Source of the DNA: Bacillus sp. MUM 116
GTDB taxonomy: Bacteria; Bacillota; Bacilli; Bacillales; Cytobacillaceae
DNA length: 64,000 bases
Reading direction: 5' to 3'
NCBI RefSeq assembly: GCF_001866655.1
Contig: NZ_MLYR01000003.1
Span: forward strand, 19,496-83,495
This document shows positions 55,295-64,000 of the stretch, piece by piece; position 1 is the first letter of the stretch; each line of letters begins with the position of its first letter. The notes under the pieces were generated by a model, which was not told the origin of the DNA, did not search any database, and saw nothing but the letters and a program-made list of their open reading frames with translations. A program made the position numbers and the translations under genes.

Positions 55295-56167
55295 TCACCT
55301 TCCATAATGCCATGGGAACATTTTTCTAATTGCCACTTTTAAGATTAAATCAGAAAGCAAACCCAACAAGCCGATTGTCAAGATACCAAAAATAATATTT
55401 CCGGTTTTCAACATCCGCTGAGACTCTAAAATCAGACTCCCAATGCCAGAAGATGAGGCAACAAGCTCTGCGACAATAATGTATGACCATGCCCAGCCAA
55501 GAATCAGCCGGATTATTTCCATTATACCGGGAATAGAAGCAGGAAGAATGACAGACCGCAGTACTCCAAATCTCGTTCTCCCAAGTGTATAGGCTGCTTC
55601 TAAAAGCTCCCGCCGTACATTTGCTACCTCAACAGCAGTCATAAGAACTAAGGAGAAAAAGGTTCCAACAAAAATAATTGTAATTTTCTCCAATTCTCCC
55701 ACACCAATCCATAATATAAAGAGCGGGATAAATGCAGATGCCGGCATGTATCGAATCGAGGAAATCACTGGTTCAAAAAATGCTTCCACTACTTTAAATG
55801 TGCCCATCAAAATGCCAAGTGGCAATCCTACGAGGACAGCAATCATAAAACCAGCAAGAACTCGATAAATCGTGATTCCAATATCATTAATAAAGCCATA
55901 TTCAGTAAACAAGGTAATCCCAGAATTGATAATTTGTGTGGGAGTCGGTAGAAAAAGGGGATCGACCATTCCCCCATATGTTAGTAAAGACCAAATAACA
56001 AACAATAATACGATACTCGATACGCTAACTCCTAAATATAATTTATACGGTATATTTGCTTGTGGCTGGAGCCATTTTCTATTTTTATGTGCACCATTTC
56101 TTTCAGCTTGAAATGGCATTTTGGGTGGTTGTTTAACTACTTCCTCGTTTTTTACCACTTTTTCCAC
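55295..56167 (-). CDS. ABC importer permease, sulfonate/nitrate/taurine type
   Basis: 290 residues. A basic N-terminal tail is followed by about six membrane segments and the EAA-type loop EAAYTLGRTRFGVLRSVILP, which docks the ATPase. The best family match is SsuC/TauC-like. The start is a GTG at 56167 after GAGGAGGGATTCT. It sits 14 bases after the binding protein gene and seven before the ATPase gene. Confidence 0.92.
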   Translation of the reverse strand: MEKVVKNEEVVKQPPKMPFQAERNGAHKNRKWLQPQANIPYKLYLGVSVSSIVLLFVIWSLLTYGGMVDPLFLPTPTQIINSGITLFTEYGFINDIGITIYRVLAGFMIAVLVGLPLGILMGTFKVVEAFFEPVISSIRYMPASAFIPLFILWIGVGELEKITIIFVGTFFSLVLMTAVEVANVRRELLEAAYTLGRTRFGVLRSVILPASIPGIMEIIRLILGWAWSYIIVAELVASSSGIGSLILESQRMLKTGNIIFGILTIGLLGLLSDLILKVAIRKMFPWHYGR

Positions 56168-56181
56168 AGAATCCCTCCTCT

Positions 56182-57180
56182 TTATTGAACAAATGAATAG
56201 TCAATAATTTCATCAATATTCGGCTCATTATCGATTAATTTTTGCTGTTTCCAAAAATCTGCGCCTAATTTTGAGAGTTCATGTAATGGTCCAGGATGAT
56301 CCTTAGTTCCAAAGTATTTTTTATTTCCCTCCTCATCATAAAACTGCACACCCTGCAATGACTCTTCTAATTCTTTTGGAGATTGCCCCATTGCTTTACC
56401 CATAATTTTCAATGCATCTTCCTTATTTGTTTTATAGTACTCGACTGCCTCAAACCAAGATTTTACTAAAGCTTTTACCGCTTTTGGGTTTTCTTTAGTG
56501 AAATCTTTTCTCATGGCAATCGTACTTGTAATGACGCCCGGGGAAGCGGCACTAGTCACTAATACGTTTCCAAAGTTTGTGTGTTTAGCTTTTGTTAACC
56601 ATGGCTCCCAAGTAACTGCAGCATCTACTTTGTTCGCCACGAATGCTGCACCTGCATCTCCAGCCGTCATGTTTTGTGCATCAATATCTTTAAAATCAAT
56701 TCCCTCTTGCTTTAATAAATAGAGGAACCAAAAGAAGCTTGCTCCACCGTCCGTCTGTACAGCAACACGCTTACCTTTCAAATCTTTCAAACTTTTAATT
56801 TCTTTTTTTGCTACAATCCCGTCCCCGCCATGTGAATCATCCAACGCCACCACCTGAACGACCGGCACATTGCTAGCTGCAGTGACTACATGTGTGTCTA
56901 CAGTGGAAGCAAATCCCTGCAGGCGGTTTGCTGCAAGCGCGGTTCTGCGATCCGTATTGCTTTCCATTTTCATCAAATTTACGTTAACGCCATTCTTTTT
57001 GAAAATTCCTTTTTCCTGTGCAATGTATAGTGGAGAATACCCAACCCAAGTGGCCACACCTAAATTAATAACATCATTATTAGTAGATTCCTTTTTTTCT
57101 GTACCGGTGCTAGCTTTCCCTGAACATCCTGTCATGGCTAGTAATAAAATAACGAATACAATCAACCCAAATTTTCTCAT
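56182..57180 (-). CDS. ABC importer substrate-binding lipoprotein (NMT1/SsuA-like)
   Basis: 332 residues. A lipoprotein signal with lipobox MTGC (cysteine 19) precedes a periplasmic-binding-protein fold. VATWVGYSPLYIAQEKGIFK, LKDLKGKRVAVQTDGGASFF and VDAAVTWEPWLTKAK are hallmarks of NMT1/THI5-like binders for nitrate, sulfonates, taurine or thiamine precursors. The ATG follows AAAGGTGGTAG. It is the first gene of the importer operon; the 168-base gap to gnd' has no clear promoter. Confidence 0.92.
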   Translation of the reverse strand: MRKFGLIVFVILLLAMTGCSGKASTGTEKKESTNNDVINLGVATWVGYSPLYIAQEKGIFKKNGVNVNLMKMESNTDRRTALAANRLQGFASTVDTHVVTAASNVPVVQVVALDDSHGGDGIVAKKEIKSLKDLKGKRVAVQTDGGASFFWFLYLLKQEGIDFKDIDAQNMTAGDAGAAFVANKVDAAVTWEPWLTKAKHTNFGNVLVTSAASPGVITSTIAMRKDFTKENPKAVKALVKSWFEAVEYYKTNKEDALKIMGKAMGQSPKELEESLQGVQFYDEEGNKKYFGTKDHPGPLHELSKLGADFWKQQKLIDNEPNIDEIIDYSFVQ

Positions 57181-57348
57181 TAAACTACCACCTTTTTAGA
57201 ATTTTCAAAAAATAAAAACACTTAAGTAATTTATACAATAGTTTTTTATGAAAAAATGCAATTTTATGACATAGGACAAGAAACTATACAAAAAAATAAA
57301 TATTTACACTGTGAAAACCTTATTATCCCAAGCGGATACAAATTACTT

Positions 57349-58377
57349 TTAACTCCACACCGTATGAAACCTTCCTTCCCGATCAACACGCTGGTAGGTA
57401 TGTGCACCAAAATAATCACGCTGGGCTTGAATAAGATTGGCAGGTAATGTTTCAGTACGATAACTGTCATAGTAGGCTAATGCACTAGAAAAAGCAGGTA
57501 CAGCAACACCATGCTCAATAGAAAGTGTAATCACTTGCCTTAAAGCAGATTGATAGTTTTCTACAATTTCTTTAAAATAAGAATCTAGTAATAAGTTAGG
57601 CAGATTAGGATCCCGATCATAAGCACCTTTAATTTTTTGTAAAAATTGCGCCCGAATGATGCAGCCACCCCTAAAAATCATAGCAATATCACCATAGCGA
57701 AGGTTCCAGTCATATTCCTCTGAGGCCGCACGCATTTGTGCAAAACCTTGTGCATATGAACAAATTTTACTCATATATAAAGCTTTCCGTACTGCTTCAA
57801 TTAACTCTTTCCTATTCCCTTCAAACGTCCTTGTTTCCGGACCAATTAATAACTTGCTTGCTTTAACTCGCTCATCTTTCATGGCAGAAATATAGCGGGC
57901 AAATACAGATTCCGTAATAATTGGAAGTGGCACACCTAAATCCAAGGCACTTTGACTTGTCCATTTACCAGTGCCCTTTTGGCCTGCTGCATCTAAAATA
58001 ACGTCAACTAATGGTTTGCCTGTTTCATGATCGACCTTTGTAAAAATATCAGCAGTAATCTCGATTAAATAACTATCTAATTCACCCTTGTTCCATTCTG
58101 CAAAGACCTCATGAAGTTCTTGGGCTCGTAACCCTAGGACATGTTTTAGAATAAAATAAGCTTCAGAGATTAACTGCATATCCCCGTACTCAATACCGTT
58201 ATGCACCATTTTTACATAATGTCCGGCGCCATCTGGACCAATATAGGTAGAACAAGGATCACCATTTACTTTTGCAGAAATCGCTTCCAAGATTTCTTTT
58301 ACCAATTCATATGCAGCTTTTTGGCCGCCGGTCATAATTGCAGGGCCATTTAGTGCTCCTTCTTCCCCTCCGGAAAC
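57349..58377 (-). pseudogene. gnd: 6-phosphogluconate dehydrogenase, N-terminus deleted
   Basis: The reading frame keeps residues equivalent to about 127-468 of B. subtilis Gnd, from [15 protein letters not shown] to FHTVWS, including the catalytic lysine in [15 protein letters not shown]. About 126 residues, the whole NADP-binding Rossmann domain with GxAxMG, are absent. Homology stops at GTT TCC (58377-58372), where hxlR sequence on the other strand begins. An in-frame GTG at 58386 would make a 345-residue product that could not bind cofactor. Gnd supplies ribulose 5-phosphate, the acceptor for formaldehyde fixation, so its position beside hxl genes is logical. Confidence 0.85.
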
Positions 58378-58709
58378 AATTAACACTCGCTATTATAGGG
58401 GGTAAATGGAAAATGCTTATTATGTGGCATTTGGGCAAAGAAGGAACAAAGAGATTTAATGAATTACGTTCGCTTATTCCAGAGATTACGCAAAGAATGC
58501 TGGTAAACCAATTGAGAGAGCTCGAAGAAGATCTCATTGTTTCGCGAAAGGTGTATCCAGAGGTTCCCCCAAAAGTGGAGTATTCACTAATCTTACATGG
58601 AGAAAGTTTAATGCCCATTCTTGAGTCAATGTATGATTGGGGAAAAAATTATACGGAGAATATTATTAAAAATCCAGAGCCCTTAAGAAAGTCTATAAAA
58701 GAATATTAA
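58374..58709 (+). pseudogene. hxlR: HxlR-type transcriptional regulator, N-terminus deleted
   Basis: From [20 protein letters not shown] to the stop the product closely follows B. subtilis HxlR, the formaldehyde-responsive activator of hxlAB, with its winged helix ([20 protein letters not shown]). About 12 N-terminal residues, including the conserved cysteine of NCEKEL, are missing; the frame runs instead into antisense gnd sequence, and an ATG at 58338 would make a 123-residue hybrid. The junction lies in AAAC (58374-58377), shared by both genes. Activity of the remnant is uncertain. Confidence 0.75.
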
Positions 58710-58713
58710 TTTT

Positions 58714-58765
58714 AAAAAAACCATATCGCTGCGAGTTAATTAATTCGTATCGATATGGTTTTTTG
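58714..58765. terminator. Terminator after hxlR'
   Basis: AAACCATATCG and TGCGA pair with TCG and CGATATGGTTT around a TTAATTAAT loop, followed by TTTT. The 170 bases from here to hxlA carry the hxlA promoter region; I see no convincing -35/-10 pair. Confidence 0.8.
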
Positions 58766-58936
58766 AATTTTTTAACAGTAAAAACTAAGAAAGGAATGCC
58801 TCCATCTTTATTTTCTAAGTATACTTTTTCTCACCATATGAGTTTAAAGTGCGTACTTCCTTTTTCTAATAGTCAATTCTAAAATGAAGTTGTGCTAGAA
58901 AATTTTGAAAAACATAAAAATAGGAGTGAAGAAATC

Positions 58937-59578
58937 ATGGAATTACAATTAGCGTTAGATCTTGTTAACATTCCGGAAGGAATAAAGGTGGTAGAGGAAG
59001 TAGCAGAGCATATTGATATCGTTGAAATTGGTACACCCGTGGTCATTAACGAAGGCCTTAAAGCTGTAAAAGAAATCAAACAGGCTTTCCCAACTTTAAA
59101 AGTATTAGCTGATTTAAAAATTATGGATGCTGGTGCATACGAAGTTATGAAGGCTTCTGAAGCAGGTGCAGATATTATTACAGTACTTGGAGCAACCGAT
59201 GATTCCACTATCAAAGGTGCTGTTGAAGAGGCAAAAAAACAAGGTACAAAAATTTTAGTTGATATGATCAACGTAAAAAATCTAGAACAACGTGCAAAAG
59301 AGGTTGATGCACTAGGGGTGGACTATATTTGTGTTCATACAGGTTATGATCTTCAAGCTGCAGGAGAAAACTCTTTTGAACAGCTTCAAACTATTAAACG
59401 GGTTGTAAAAAATGCGAAAACTGCCGTAGCAGGCGGTATAAAGTTAAATACACTTCCTGAAGTGGTCCAATCACAGCCAGACCTGGTTATTGTAGGCGGA
59501 GGCATTACAGGTCAAGAAGATAAAAAAGCAGTGGCTGCTAAGATGCAAGAATTAATTAAAGAAAAAGCACATGCATAA
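58937..59578 (+). CDS. hxlA: 3-hexulose-6-phosphate synthase
   Basis: 213 residues, full length. It condenses formaldehyde with ribulose 5-phosphate to give hexulose 6-phosphate, used for formaldehyde detoxification or ribulose monophosphate assimilation. The (beta/alpha)8 enzyme of the OMP-decarboxylase superfamily has D8 in QLALDLVN, the D-x-K-x-x-D motif in ADLKIMDAG, and KILVDMINV and AVAGGIKLNT phosphate-binding segments. The ATG at 58937 follows AGGAGTGAAG; the frame is open further upstream. It is the only intact member of this locus. Confidence 0.94.
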   Translation: MELQLALDLVNIPEGIKVVEEVAEHIDIVEIGTPVVINEGLKAVKEIKQAFPTLKVLADLKIMDAGAYEVMKASEAGADIITVLGATDDSTIKGAVEEAKKQGTKILVDMINVKNLEQRAKEVDALGVDYICVHTGYDLQAAGENSFEQLQTIKRVVKNAKTAVAGGIKLNTLPEVVQSQPDLVIVGGGITGQEDKKAVAAKMQELIKEKAHA

Positions 59579-59596
59579 AAGGGCAAATGATCTATT

Positions 59597-60151
59597 ATGC
59601 AAACTACTAATATTTAAATAAAATTATTCAAGAGTTACAATATACCTCTTCTTTAATCTCGGAGGAGATGCAGAAAAATTAGTAAATACTATATTTGAAT
59701 CCAAAAAAGTATTTTTAGTTGGGGCAGGCCGGTCAGGATTTATGGCAAAATCCTTTGCAATGCTGCTGATGCACATGGGTGTAGACGCCTATGTAGTTGG
59801 GGAACCGTTAAAGCCAACATGGACAAAAAAGAACTATTAATTATCGGATCAGGTTCATGCGAAACAAAGGGTTTAGTCTCAATGGCTGAGAAAGCAAGAA
59901 AAATTGGCGGAACAGTTGCAGCTGTAACCATTTTTCCTAATTCAACAATTGGGAAATTAGCAGATTTCACCGTTAAATTGCCAGGGGCCCCGAAAGATCA
60001 ATCTGAAAGCGAATTTAAGACCATTCAGCCAATGGGTTCATTGTTTGAACAAACACTTCTATTATTTTATGATGCCGTTATATTAAGATTTATGAACAAA
60101 CAAGGGCTGAATTCCTATACTATGTATGGAAAGCATGCAAATCTAGAATAA
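59597..60151 (+). pseudogene. hxlB: 6-phospho-3-hexuloisomerase with three one-base deletions
   Basis: Conceptual repair gives a full-length isomerase of about 185 residues starting MQTTKYLNKIIQEL and ending KHANLE, with the SIS-domain motifs VGAGRSGFMAKSFAM and TIQPMGSLFEQTLLLFYDAV. The sequence needs one extra base in each of three places: near 59609-59612 (ACTAATATTT), near 59661-59668 (GGAGGAGATG) and near 59817 (CCAACATGG). The residual frame from 59819 encodes only the last 110 residues. The normal GSGSGETKS motif reads GSGSCETKG, another sign of relaxed selection. Without it, hexulose 6-phosphate cannot be converted to fructose 6-phosphate here. Confidence 0.85.
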
Positions 60152-60187
60152 GCAAAGCTATACAAACTAATTTGTTTTCTTAACTTT

Positions 60188-60214
60188 AAAGCTCTCGCTA
60201 ATAGCGAGAGCTTT
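60188..60214. terminator. Bidirectional terminator, hxlB' / fni
   Basis: AAAGCTCTCGC pairs perfectly with GCGAGAGCTTT around TAATA. It marks the right edge of the accessory region and ends the fni transcript. Confidence 0.85.
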
Positions 60215-60215
60215 A

Positions 60216-61271
60216 TTAAATTCGGCGCTGGCTGTATTTTTTTGTATCAAACCCTCTTTGATTTAACCAATGATACGTATTCCCGGAAATCATTACAGGA
60301 ACCCGTTGTAATTCTGAGATGGATTTTGCCCCTAATGCAGTCATAATCATGATTAAATCTTGATGAAGACGATTAATCTCCTCTTGTAATGCCTCCTGTC
60401 CATTCTTCATGAGAATACGCAAAAAATGCCCGGATATCCCAATTGCATTTGCACCAATTGCAAGACCTTTTGCCATGTCAAGACTGGAGTGAAAACCGCC
60501 TGATCCAATAATTAGAAGTTCATTTGAATGGCCAGCTGCTTCGAGGATTGAAATAGCCGTGGGAATGCCCCATTCATTAAAAAAAGCTAGAGGCTGCTTA
60601 TTTCGCTTATTTTCAATTTCTGCAAAATTGGTTCCGCCAAAACCGCCGACGTCTACAGCTGAAACCCCAATAGATGAAAGCTTTTCAACCGTTTCCCGGC
60701 ACATTCCAAAGCCAACCTCTTTCACAATAACCGGGACATCCACCGCTTTCACGATTGTTTCAATCCGCTTCAATGCACCTGAAAAGTCCCGATCCCCTTC
60801 AGGCATGGCCAATTCCTGGATAACGTTTAAATGAATCTGTAGGGCATTTGCGTCAACCATTTCAACAGCTGCTTTTGCTTGTTCTGGTGTAGCTTCACTG
60901 CCCAGATTGGCTATAATAATTCCTGTTGGATTTTCTTTTCGGACAACCTCATATGTGAATCGCTGCTCTTTATCCTTTATCGCCGACATTTGCGACCCTA
61001 CTGCCATTGCAATCCCTGTGTTTTTCGCAACTTCAGCGAGGTCTTTATTAATTTTAAAAGTTTTTTCACCGCCGCCACCCGTCATCGCATTGATAAAAAT
61101 TGGCGAACTTAAAGAAAGTTCGCCAATTGAATGGTCTATTCGAACATCGGACAAATTAAGATCCGGTAAGCTCTGGTGAATAAAATGGATATCTTCAAAT
61201 GAAGTTGAGCGTTCCTGCCTGTTATCTAAGGCATAGCGTATGTGATCCCATTTTCGTTCAAATCTAGACAC
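60216..61271 (-). CDS. fni: Type 2 isopentenyl-diphosphate isomerase (FMN)
   Basis: 351 residues. It interconverts isopentenyl and dimethylallyl diphosphates. [12 protein letters not shown] opens the protein; [41 protein letters not shown] and the FMN-phosphate motif [20 protein letters not shown] are present. The start is a GTG at 61271 after GGTGATTTTAC. In B. subtilis fni follows yphA/seaA; here the accessory block separates them. Confidence 0.95.
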   Translation of the reverse strand: MSRFERKWDHIRYALDNRQERSTSFEDIHFIHQSLPDLNLSDVRIDHSIGELSLSSPIFINAMTGGGGEKTFKINKDLAEVAKNTGIAMAVGSQMSAIKDKEQRFTYEVVRKENPTGIIIANLGSEATPEQAKAAVEMVDANALQIHLNVIQELAMPEGDRDFSGALKRIETIVKAVDVPVIVKEVGFGMCRETVEKLSSIGVSAVDVGGFGGTNFAEIENKRNKQPLAFFNEWGIPTAISILEAAGHSNELLIIGSGGFHSSLDMAKGLAIGANAIGISGHFLRILMKNGQEALQEEINRLHQDLIMIMTALGAKSISELQRVPVMISGNTYHWLNQRGFDTKKYSQRRI

Positions 61272-61283
61272 GTAAAATCACCA

Positions 61284-62423
61284 TTATTTTCTAAGATTCT
61301 TTAATTGCTCGCCAATTACTTCTCCAAGCTGAAAACCTTTGGATTCTTCAGGAAGTTCATAATCCAAGTTTTCTTCAACATCTTTTTCAAGAAGTTCTTT
61401 AATACTTAAGGAAAGTCGTTGTTCTTGTTCATTCACATCAAGGACCTTAGCTTTCACTTCTTGACCTTCTTTTAATACCTCATGTGGAGTGGCAATATGC
61501 TTATGGGCAATCTGTGAAATATGAACAAGCCCTTCAACACCAGGGAAAACTTCAACAAATGCACCATAAGATACAATTCTTTTTACCGTACCTTCCATAA
61601 CACTGCCCTTTGGTGCTCTTTCTGAAATATTTGCCCAAGGTCCAGGTAAGGTTTCTTTAATCGATAAAGAAATTCGTTCATTATCACGGTCAACGTTTAA
61701 AACTTTTACTTGGACTTTTTGACCTTCTTGAACAACATCTGATGGTTTACCGACATGTTCATGAGATAATTGAGAAATATGAACAAGCCCATCAATACCA
61801 CCGATATCAACAAATGCTCCAAAATCAGTAATTCTTTGCACGGTTCCATCAATAACCTGTCCTGCAGTTAAGGCATCAAGAAGATTTTGCTTTTTCTTTC
61901 CTTTTTCTTCTTCTACTACAGCTCGATGAGAGAGAATTAAGCGGTTTTTTTCCTTATCAAGTTCAACAATTTTGAAGGTAAGATTTTTACCTTTGTAATC
62001 AGAAAAATCCTCCACGAAATAGGCTTCAACTAACGAAGCTGGTATAAAGCCTCGAACGCCCAAATCAACAACGAGTCCACCCTTAACAACATCTTTTACC
62101 TCAGTTTCAATAATTTCGCTGTTTTGGAATTGTTTTTCGAGATGGTCCCAAGCTTTAAGAGCATCTACTTTTCTTTTGGAAAGTATTAAAGCATCCTCTT
62201 CGACTTTAAGTACCTCCAGTTCAAGCTCATCGCCTTCAGAAACAACATCTGAAGCTTTTTCGATATGCAGACTTGATAGTTCACTTATCGGAATGATTCC
62301 ATCTAGTTTACTATCCTGAAGATTTACTAAAACCTGTTTTTCTTCTACTTTTGAAACTTGTCCTTTAACTTTATCACCAATTTCAAAAGATCTTACTTCT
62401 ACTTGATTCATTTCTTCCGACAT
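61284..62423 (-). CDS. ypfD: S1-domain protein (30S ribosomal protein S1 homologue, YpfD)
   Basis: 379 residues with four S1 RNA-binding domains (about 14-85, 102-170, 187-258, 273-342). Repeats 3 and 4 are typical: [20 protein letters not shown] and [20 protein letters not shown]. Bacillus has this four-domain form rather than the six-domain S1 of E. coli; its ribosomal role is not essential in B. subtilis. The ATG follows AAGGAGGAATACAT. The preceding 155-base gap to plsC has a TTGACA at 62571-62566 without a clear -10. Confidence 0.92.
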   Translation of the reverse strand: MSEEMNQVEVRSFEIGDKVKGQVSKVEEKQVLVNLQDSKLDGIIPISELSSLHIEKASDVVSEGDELELEVLKVEEDALILSKRKVDALKAWDHLEKQFQNSEIIETEVKDVVKGGLVVDLGVRGFIPASLVEAYFVEDFSDYKGKNLTFKIVELDKEKNRLILSHRAVVEEEKGKKKQNLLDALTAGQVIDGTVQRITDFGAFVDIGGIDGLVHISQLSHEHVGKPSDVVQEGQKVQVKVLNVDRDNERISLSIKETLPGPWANISERAPKGSVMEGTVKRIVSYGAFVEVFPGVEGLVHISQIAHKHIATPHEVLKEGQEVKAKVLDVNEQEQRLSLSIKELLEKDVEENLDYELPEESKGFQLGEVIGEQLKNLRK

Positions 62424-62578
62424 ATGTATTCCTCCTTAATCCAATTACTGCAAACTCTATATATTGGGGTGTAAACTGCCATCCCATTTAAAAACTTTCT
62501 TAATACAAGCTTGAGAATATTCAAAAAAAATCTCTTTTAATAAACTTCTTATAAATAACCTGTTTTGTCAAGTAGAAC

Positions 62579-63160
62579 CTATCGGTGCTCTTTAATAAGT
62601 TTATGAATTTCAGCCATTATTAATTCAGTCACTTCTTCAGGAGATGCTTTTGCCTTTCTGAGTTCTTCCATCGGCATTGGGTTTCCATATACCACCTTTA
62701 ACTTACGAAAGCTTTTATATGGACCAATAACTGCACAAGGTACAACGTGTGCATTCGATCTTAGGGCAAAAAATCCAACCCCTGCAAGTCCTTTTCCTAA
62801 TTCTCCGTTCTTACTCCTTGTTCCTTCAGGGAATATCCCTAAAACATGACCTTCTTTTAAAACACTTAATCCTTTCCTCAAGGCGTCGCGGTCACTCATA
62901 CCTCTTTTTACCGGAAAGGCATTGCACATTCTAACTATTTTCCCGAATACAGGTACTGAAAACAATTCTTCCTTTGCCATAAAATGAACCGTTCTAGGTA
63001 CCATTATACCAACAACGGGTGGATCAAGGTTATTGATATGATTCGAACATAGAAGCACGCCACCTTCTTTAGGAAAATGCTCCGTCCCGATTGCATCAAT
63101 TCGATACAATGGCTTTAATATTGCATACAATACTGATTTTGCAAAGGAATAAAATGTCAC
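62579..63160 (-). CDS. plsC: 1-acyl-sn-glycerol-3-phosphate acyltransferase
   Basis: 193 residues. It acylates lysophosphatidate to phosphatidate at the membrane. The NHxxxxD motif is CSNHINNLDPPV, the substrate motif GIFPEGTRSKNG and V-P-C-A-V-I-G-P-Y follow in order. The start is a GTG at 63160 just after the cmk stop, preceded by AGAGGG, so the two genes are co-transcribed. Confidence 0.93.
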   Translation of the reverse strand: MTFYSFAKSVLYAILKPLYRIDAIGTEHFPKEGGVLLCSNHINNLDPPVVGIMVPRTVHFMAKEELFSVPVFGKIVRMCNAFPVKRGMSDRDALRKGLSVLKEGHVLGIFPEGTRSKNGELGKGLAGVGFFALRSNAHVVPCAVIGPYKSFRKLKVVYGNPMPMEELRKAKASPEEVTELIMAEIHKLIKEHR

Positions 63161-63162
63161 TC

Positions 63163-63840
63163 TTAACCAACCCTCTCCTGAACTAGTTCCATTATTTTTT
63201 CAACTACTTCAGGAATGGTCATTGCTGTTGTATCTATTGCAACTGCATCCTCCGCTTTTTTCAGTGGCGCAATTTCTCTTTCTGAATCAATTTTATCTCT
63301 TAGAGCAATTTCTTCTTTTAATTTTTCCAAATCGGAAGGAAAGCCCTTTTGAAGATTTTCAGCATGACGTCTTTCAGCTCTTTCATTAACACTTGCAAGT
63401 AAAAAAACTTTAACTTCTGCATGTGGCAATACATGTGTTCCAATATCCCGACCGTCCATCACAACACCACCTTGTACCGCAAAAGCCTGTTGTCTTTTTA
63501 CCATTTCCTCACGAATTTTCTGTTGTTTCGCAACGATTGATACATTATTCGTTACTTTAGAGGAACGTATATCGGTAGTTACATTTTTTTGATCTAAATA
63601 AACCAATTGACCGCTTTCTGAAGGCTGCAATTCAATTTCTGTAGTTAGCAAGGTATCGTATAACGCTTCACCATCCTCAAGGTTCAAATCTTTTTGAATT
63701 GCTTTATATGTTAAAGCCCGATACATTGCCCCTGTATCAATGTAGATATACGATAATTTTTCTGCTACAATTTTTGCTACTGTACTTTTTCCGGCTGCAG
63801 CAGGACCGTCAATTGCGATAGAAATCCTCTTATTATCCAT
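63163..63840 (-). CDS. cmk: Cytidylate kinase
   Basis: 225 residues. It phosphorylates CMP and dCMP. The P-loop is [51 protein letters not shown] and [12 protein letters not shown] form the nucleotide and lid segments. The ATG follows AGGAGGATTT. The 160 bases to the right edge hold no gene that I can support. Confidence 0.96.
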   Translation of the reverse strand: MDNKRISIAIDGPAAAGKSTVAKIVAEKLSYIYIDTGAMYRALTYKAIQKDLNLEDGEALYDTLLTTEIELQPSESGQLVYLDQKNVTTDIRSSKVTNNVSIVAKQQKIREEMVKRQQAFAVQGGVVMDGRDIGTHVLPHAEVKVFLLASVNERAERRHAENLQKGFPSDLEKLKEEIALRDKIDSEREIAPLKKAEDAVAIDTTAMTIPEVVEKIMELVQERVG

Positions 63841-64000
63841 AAATCCTCCTAGAAACTTCCTGATTCAATAAGAATCACTTCTATATTTATTTTACCATAA
63901 GAAATTGGAATACTTCCTTTTTTTACTCCTTAATATTTGAAATTCTTACAAGAGCTATTCTTATCTAAAGGCTATTTTCGAATAGATTGTTGTTTTTCGT

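Noticed and set aside
57349..58386. Functional short 6-phosphogluconate dehydrogenase
   Set aside because: The complete NADP-binding domain is absent, and the GTG at 58386 comes from the junction.
58338..58709. Intact 123-residue HxlR starting at 58338
   Set aside because: Its first 12 residues are antisense gnd sequence with no ribosome-binding site; true HxlR homology begins at 58374.
59819..60151. Independent 110-residue SIS-domain protein
   Set aside because: It is the C-terminal part of the frameshifted hxlB; upstream codons in shifted frames complete the isomerase.
63841..64000. Additional gene at the right edge
   Set aside because: No ORF with a ribosome-binding site or recognisable product is visible.

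Overview
The window is AT-rich chromosomal DNA of an endospore-forming Bacillaceae bacterium. The evidence is spoIVA, ypjB and ypzI, a bacillithiol pathway (bshA, bshB1), menaquinone and heptaprenyl synthesis, TRAP (mtrB), a qcrABC menaquinol:cytochrome c reductase, and gene order that follows the Bacillus subtilis recU-ponA ... cmk region almost gene for gene. Nearly everything is on the minus strand; recU-ponA, the YitT-family gene, ypzI, the hxlR remnant, hxlA and the hxlB remnant are on the plus strand. I saw no rRNA, tRNA, CRISPR array or complete insertion sequence. Genus cannot be fixed from the sequence; relatives of Neobacillus, Mesobacillus or Bacillus methanolicus fit, partly because of the hexulose-phosphate genes.

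Regions, left to right. 1-3.6 kb: start of a divergent DUF2515 gene, then recU-ponA. 3.6-12.4 kb: ypoC-nth-dnaD, ypmA-tseB-aspB, a secreted degenerate metallo-beta-lactamase-fold protein and dinG. asnS, which lies between dnaD and aspB in B. subtilis, is absent; that gap holds a 150-bp interspersed repeat and a MITE with 8-bp target duplications. 12-20 kb: panBCD behind a structured leader with an intrinsic terminator, then birA-cca-bshA-bshB1-mgsA-dapB-ypjD. 20-29 kb: YitT protein, YugP protease, ypjB, ypjA, qcrABC, ypiF, ypiB, ypiA and an amidohydrolase-like protein without metal ligands. 29-35.3 kb: aromatic supraoperon aroC-aroB-aroH-hisC-tyrA-aroA, lacking the trpEDCFBA block. 35.4-40 kb: hepS-menG-hepT-ndk, folE-mtrB and hbs. 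40-46.9 kb: spoIVA, yphF, yphE, gpsA, der, yphA, ypzI. 60.2-63.8 kb: fni, an S1-domain protein, plsC and cmk.

The conserved backbone is interrupted between ypzI and fni by about 13 kb of accessory DNA (46.97-60.15 kb). It contains two paralogous pairs of HisC-like aminotransferase plus D-2-hydroxyacid dehydrogenase (the second behind a YesN/AraC response regulator), a probable di-iron protein, an aliphatic-sulfonate/nitrate/taurine-type ABC importer, and a decaying formaldehyde-fixation locus. In that locus gnd and hxlR are both cut at one junction, hxlA is intact, and hxlB carries three one-base deletions. The importer, di-iron protein, regulator and transaminase/reductase pairs could form one uncharacterised pathway for a small organic acid or amino acid. 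That is inference from co-location only.

A family of about 150-bp elements occurs four times (4.6, 5.6, 14.1 and 43.1 kb), always in the same orientation and always between minus-strand genes. Their central hairpin keeps its loop while the stem sequence changes. This is the clearest structure in the window that gene content does not explain.
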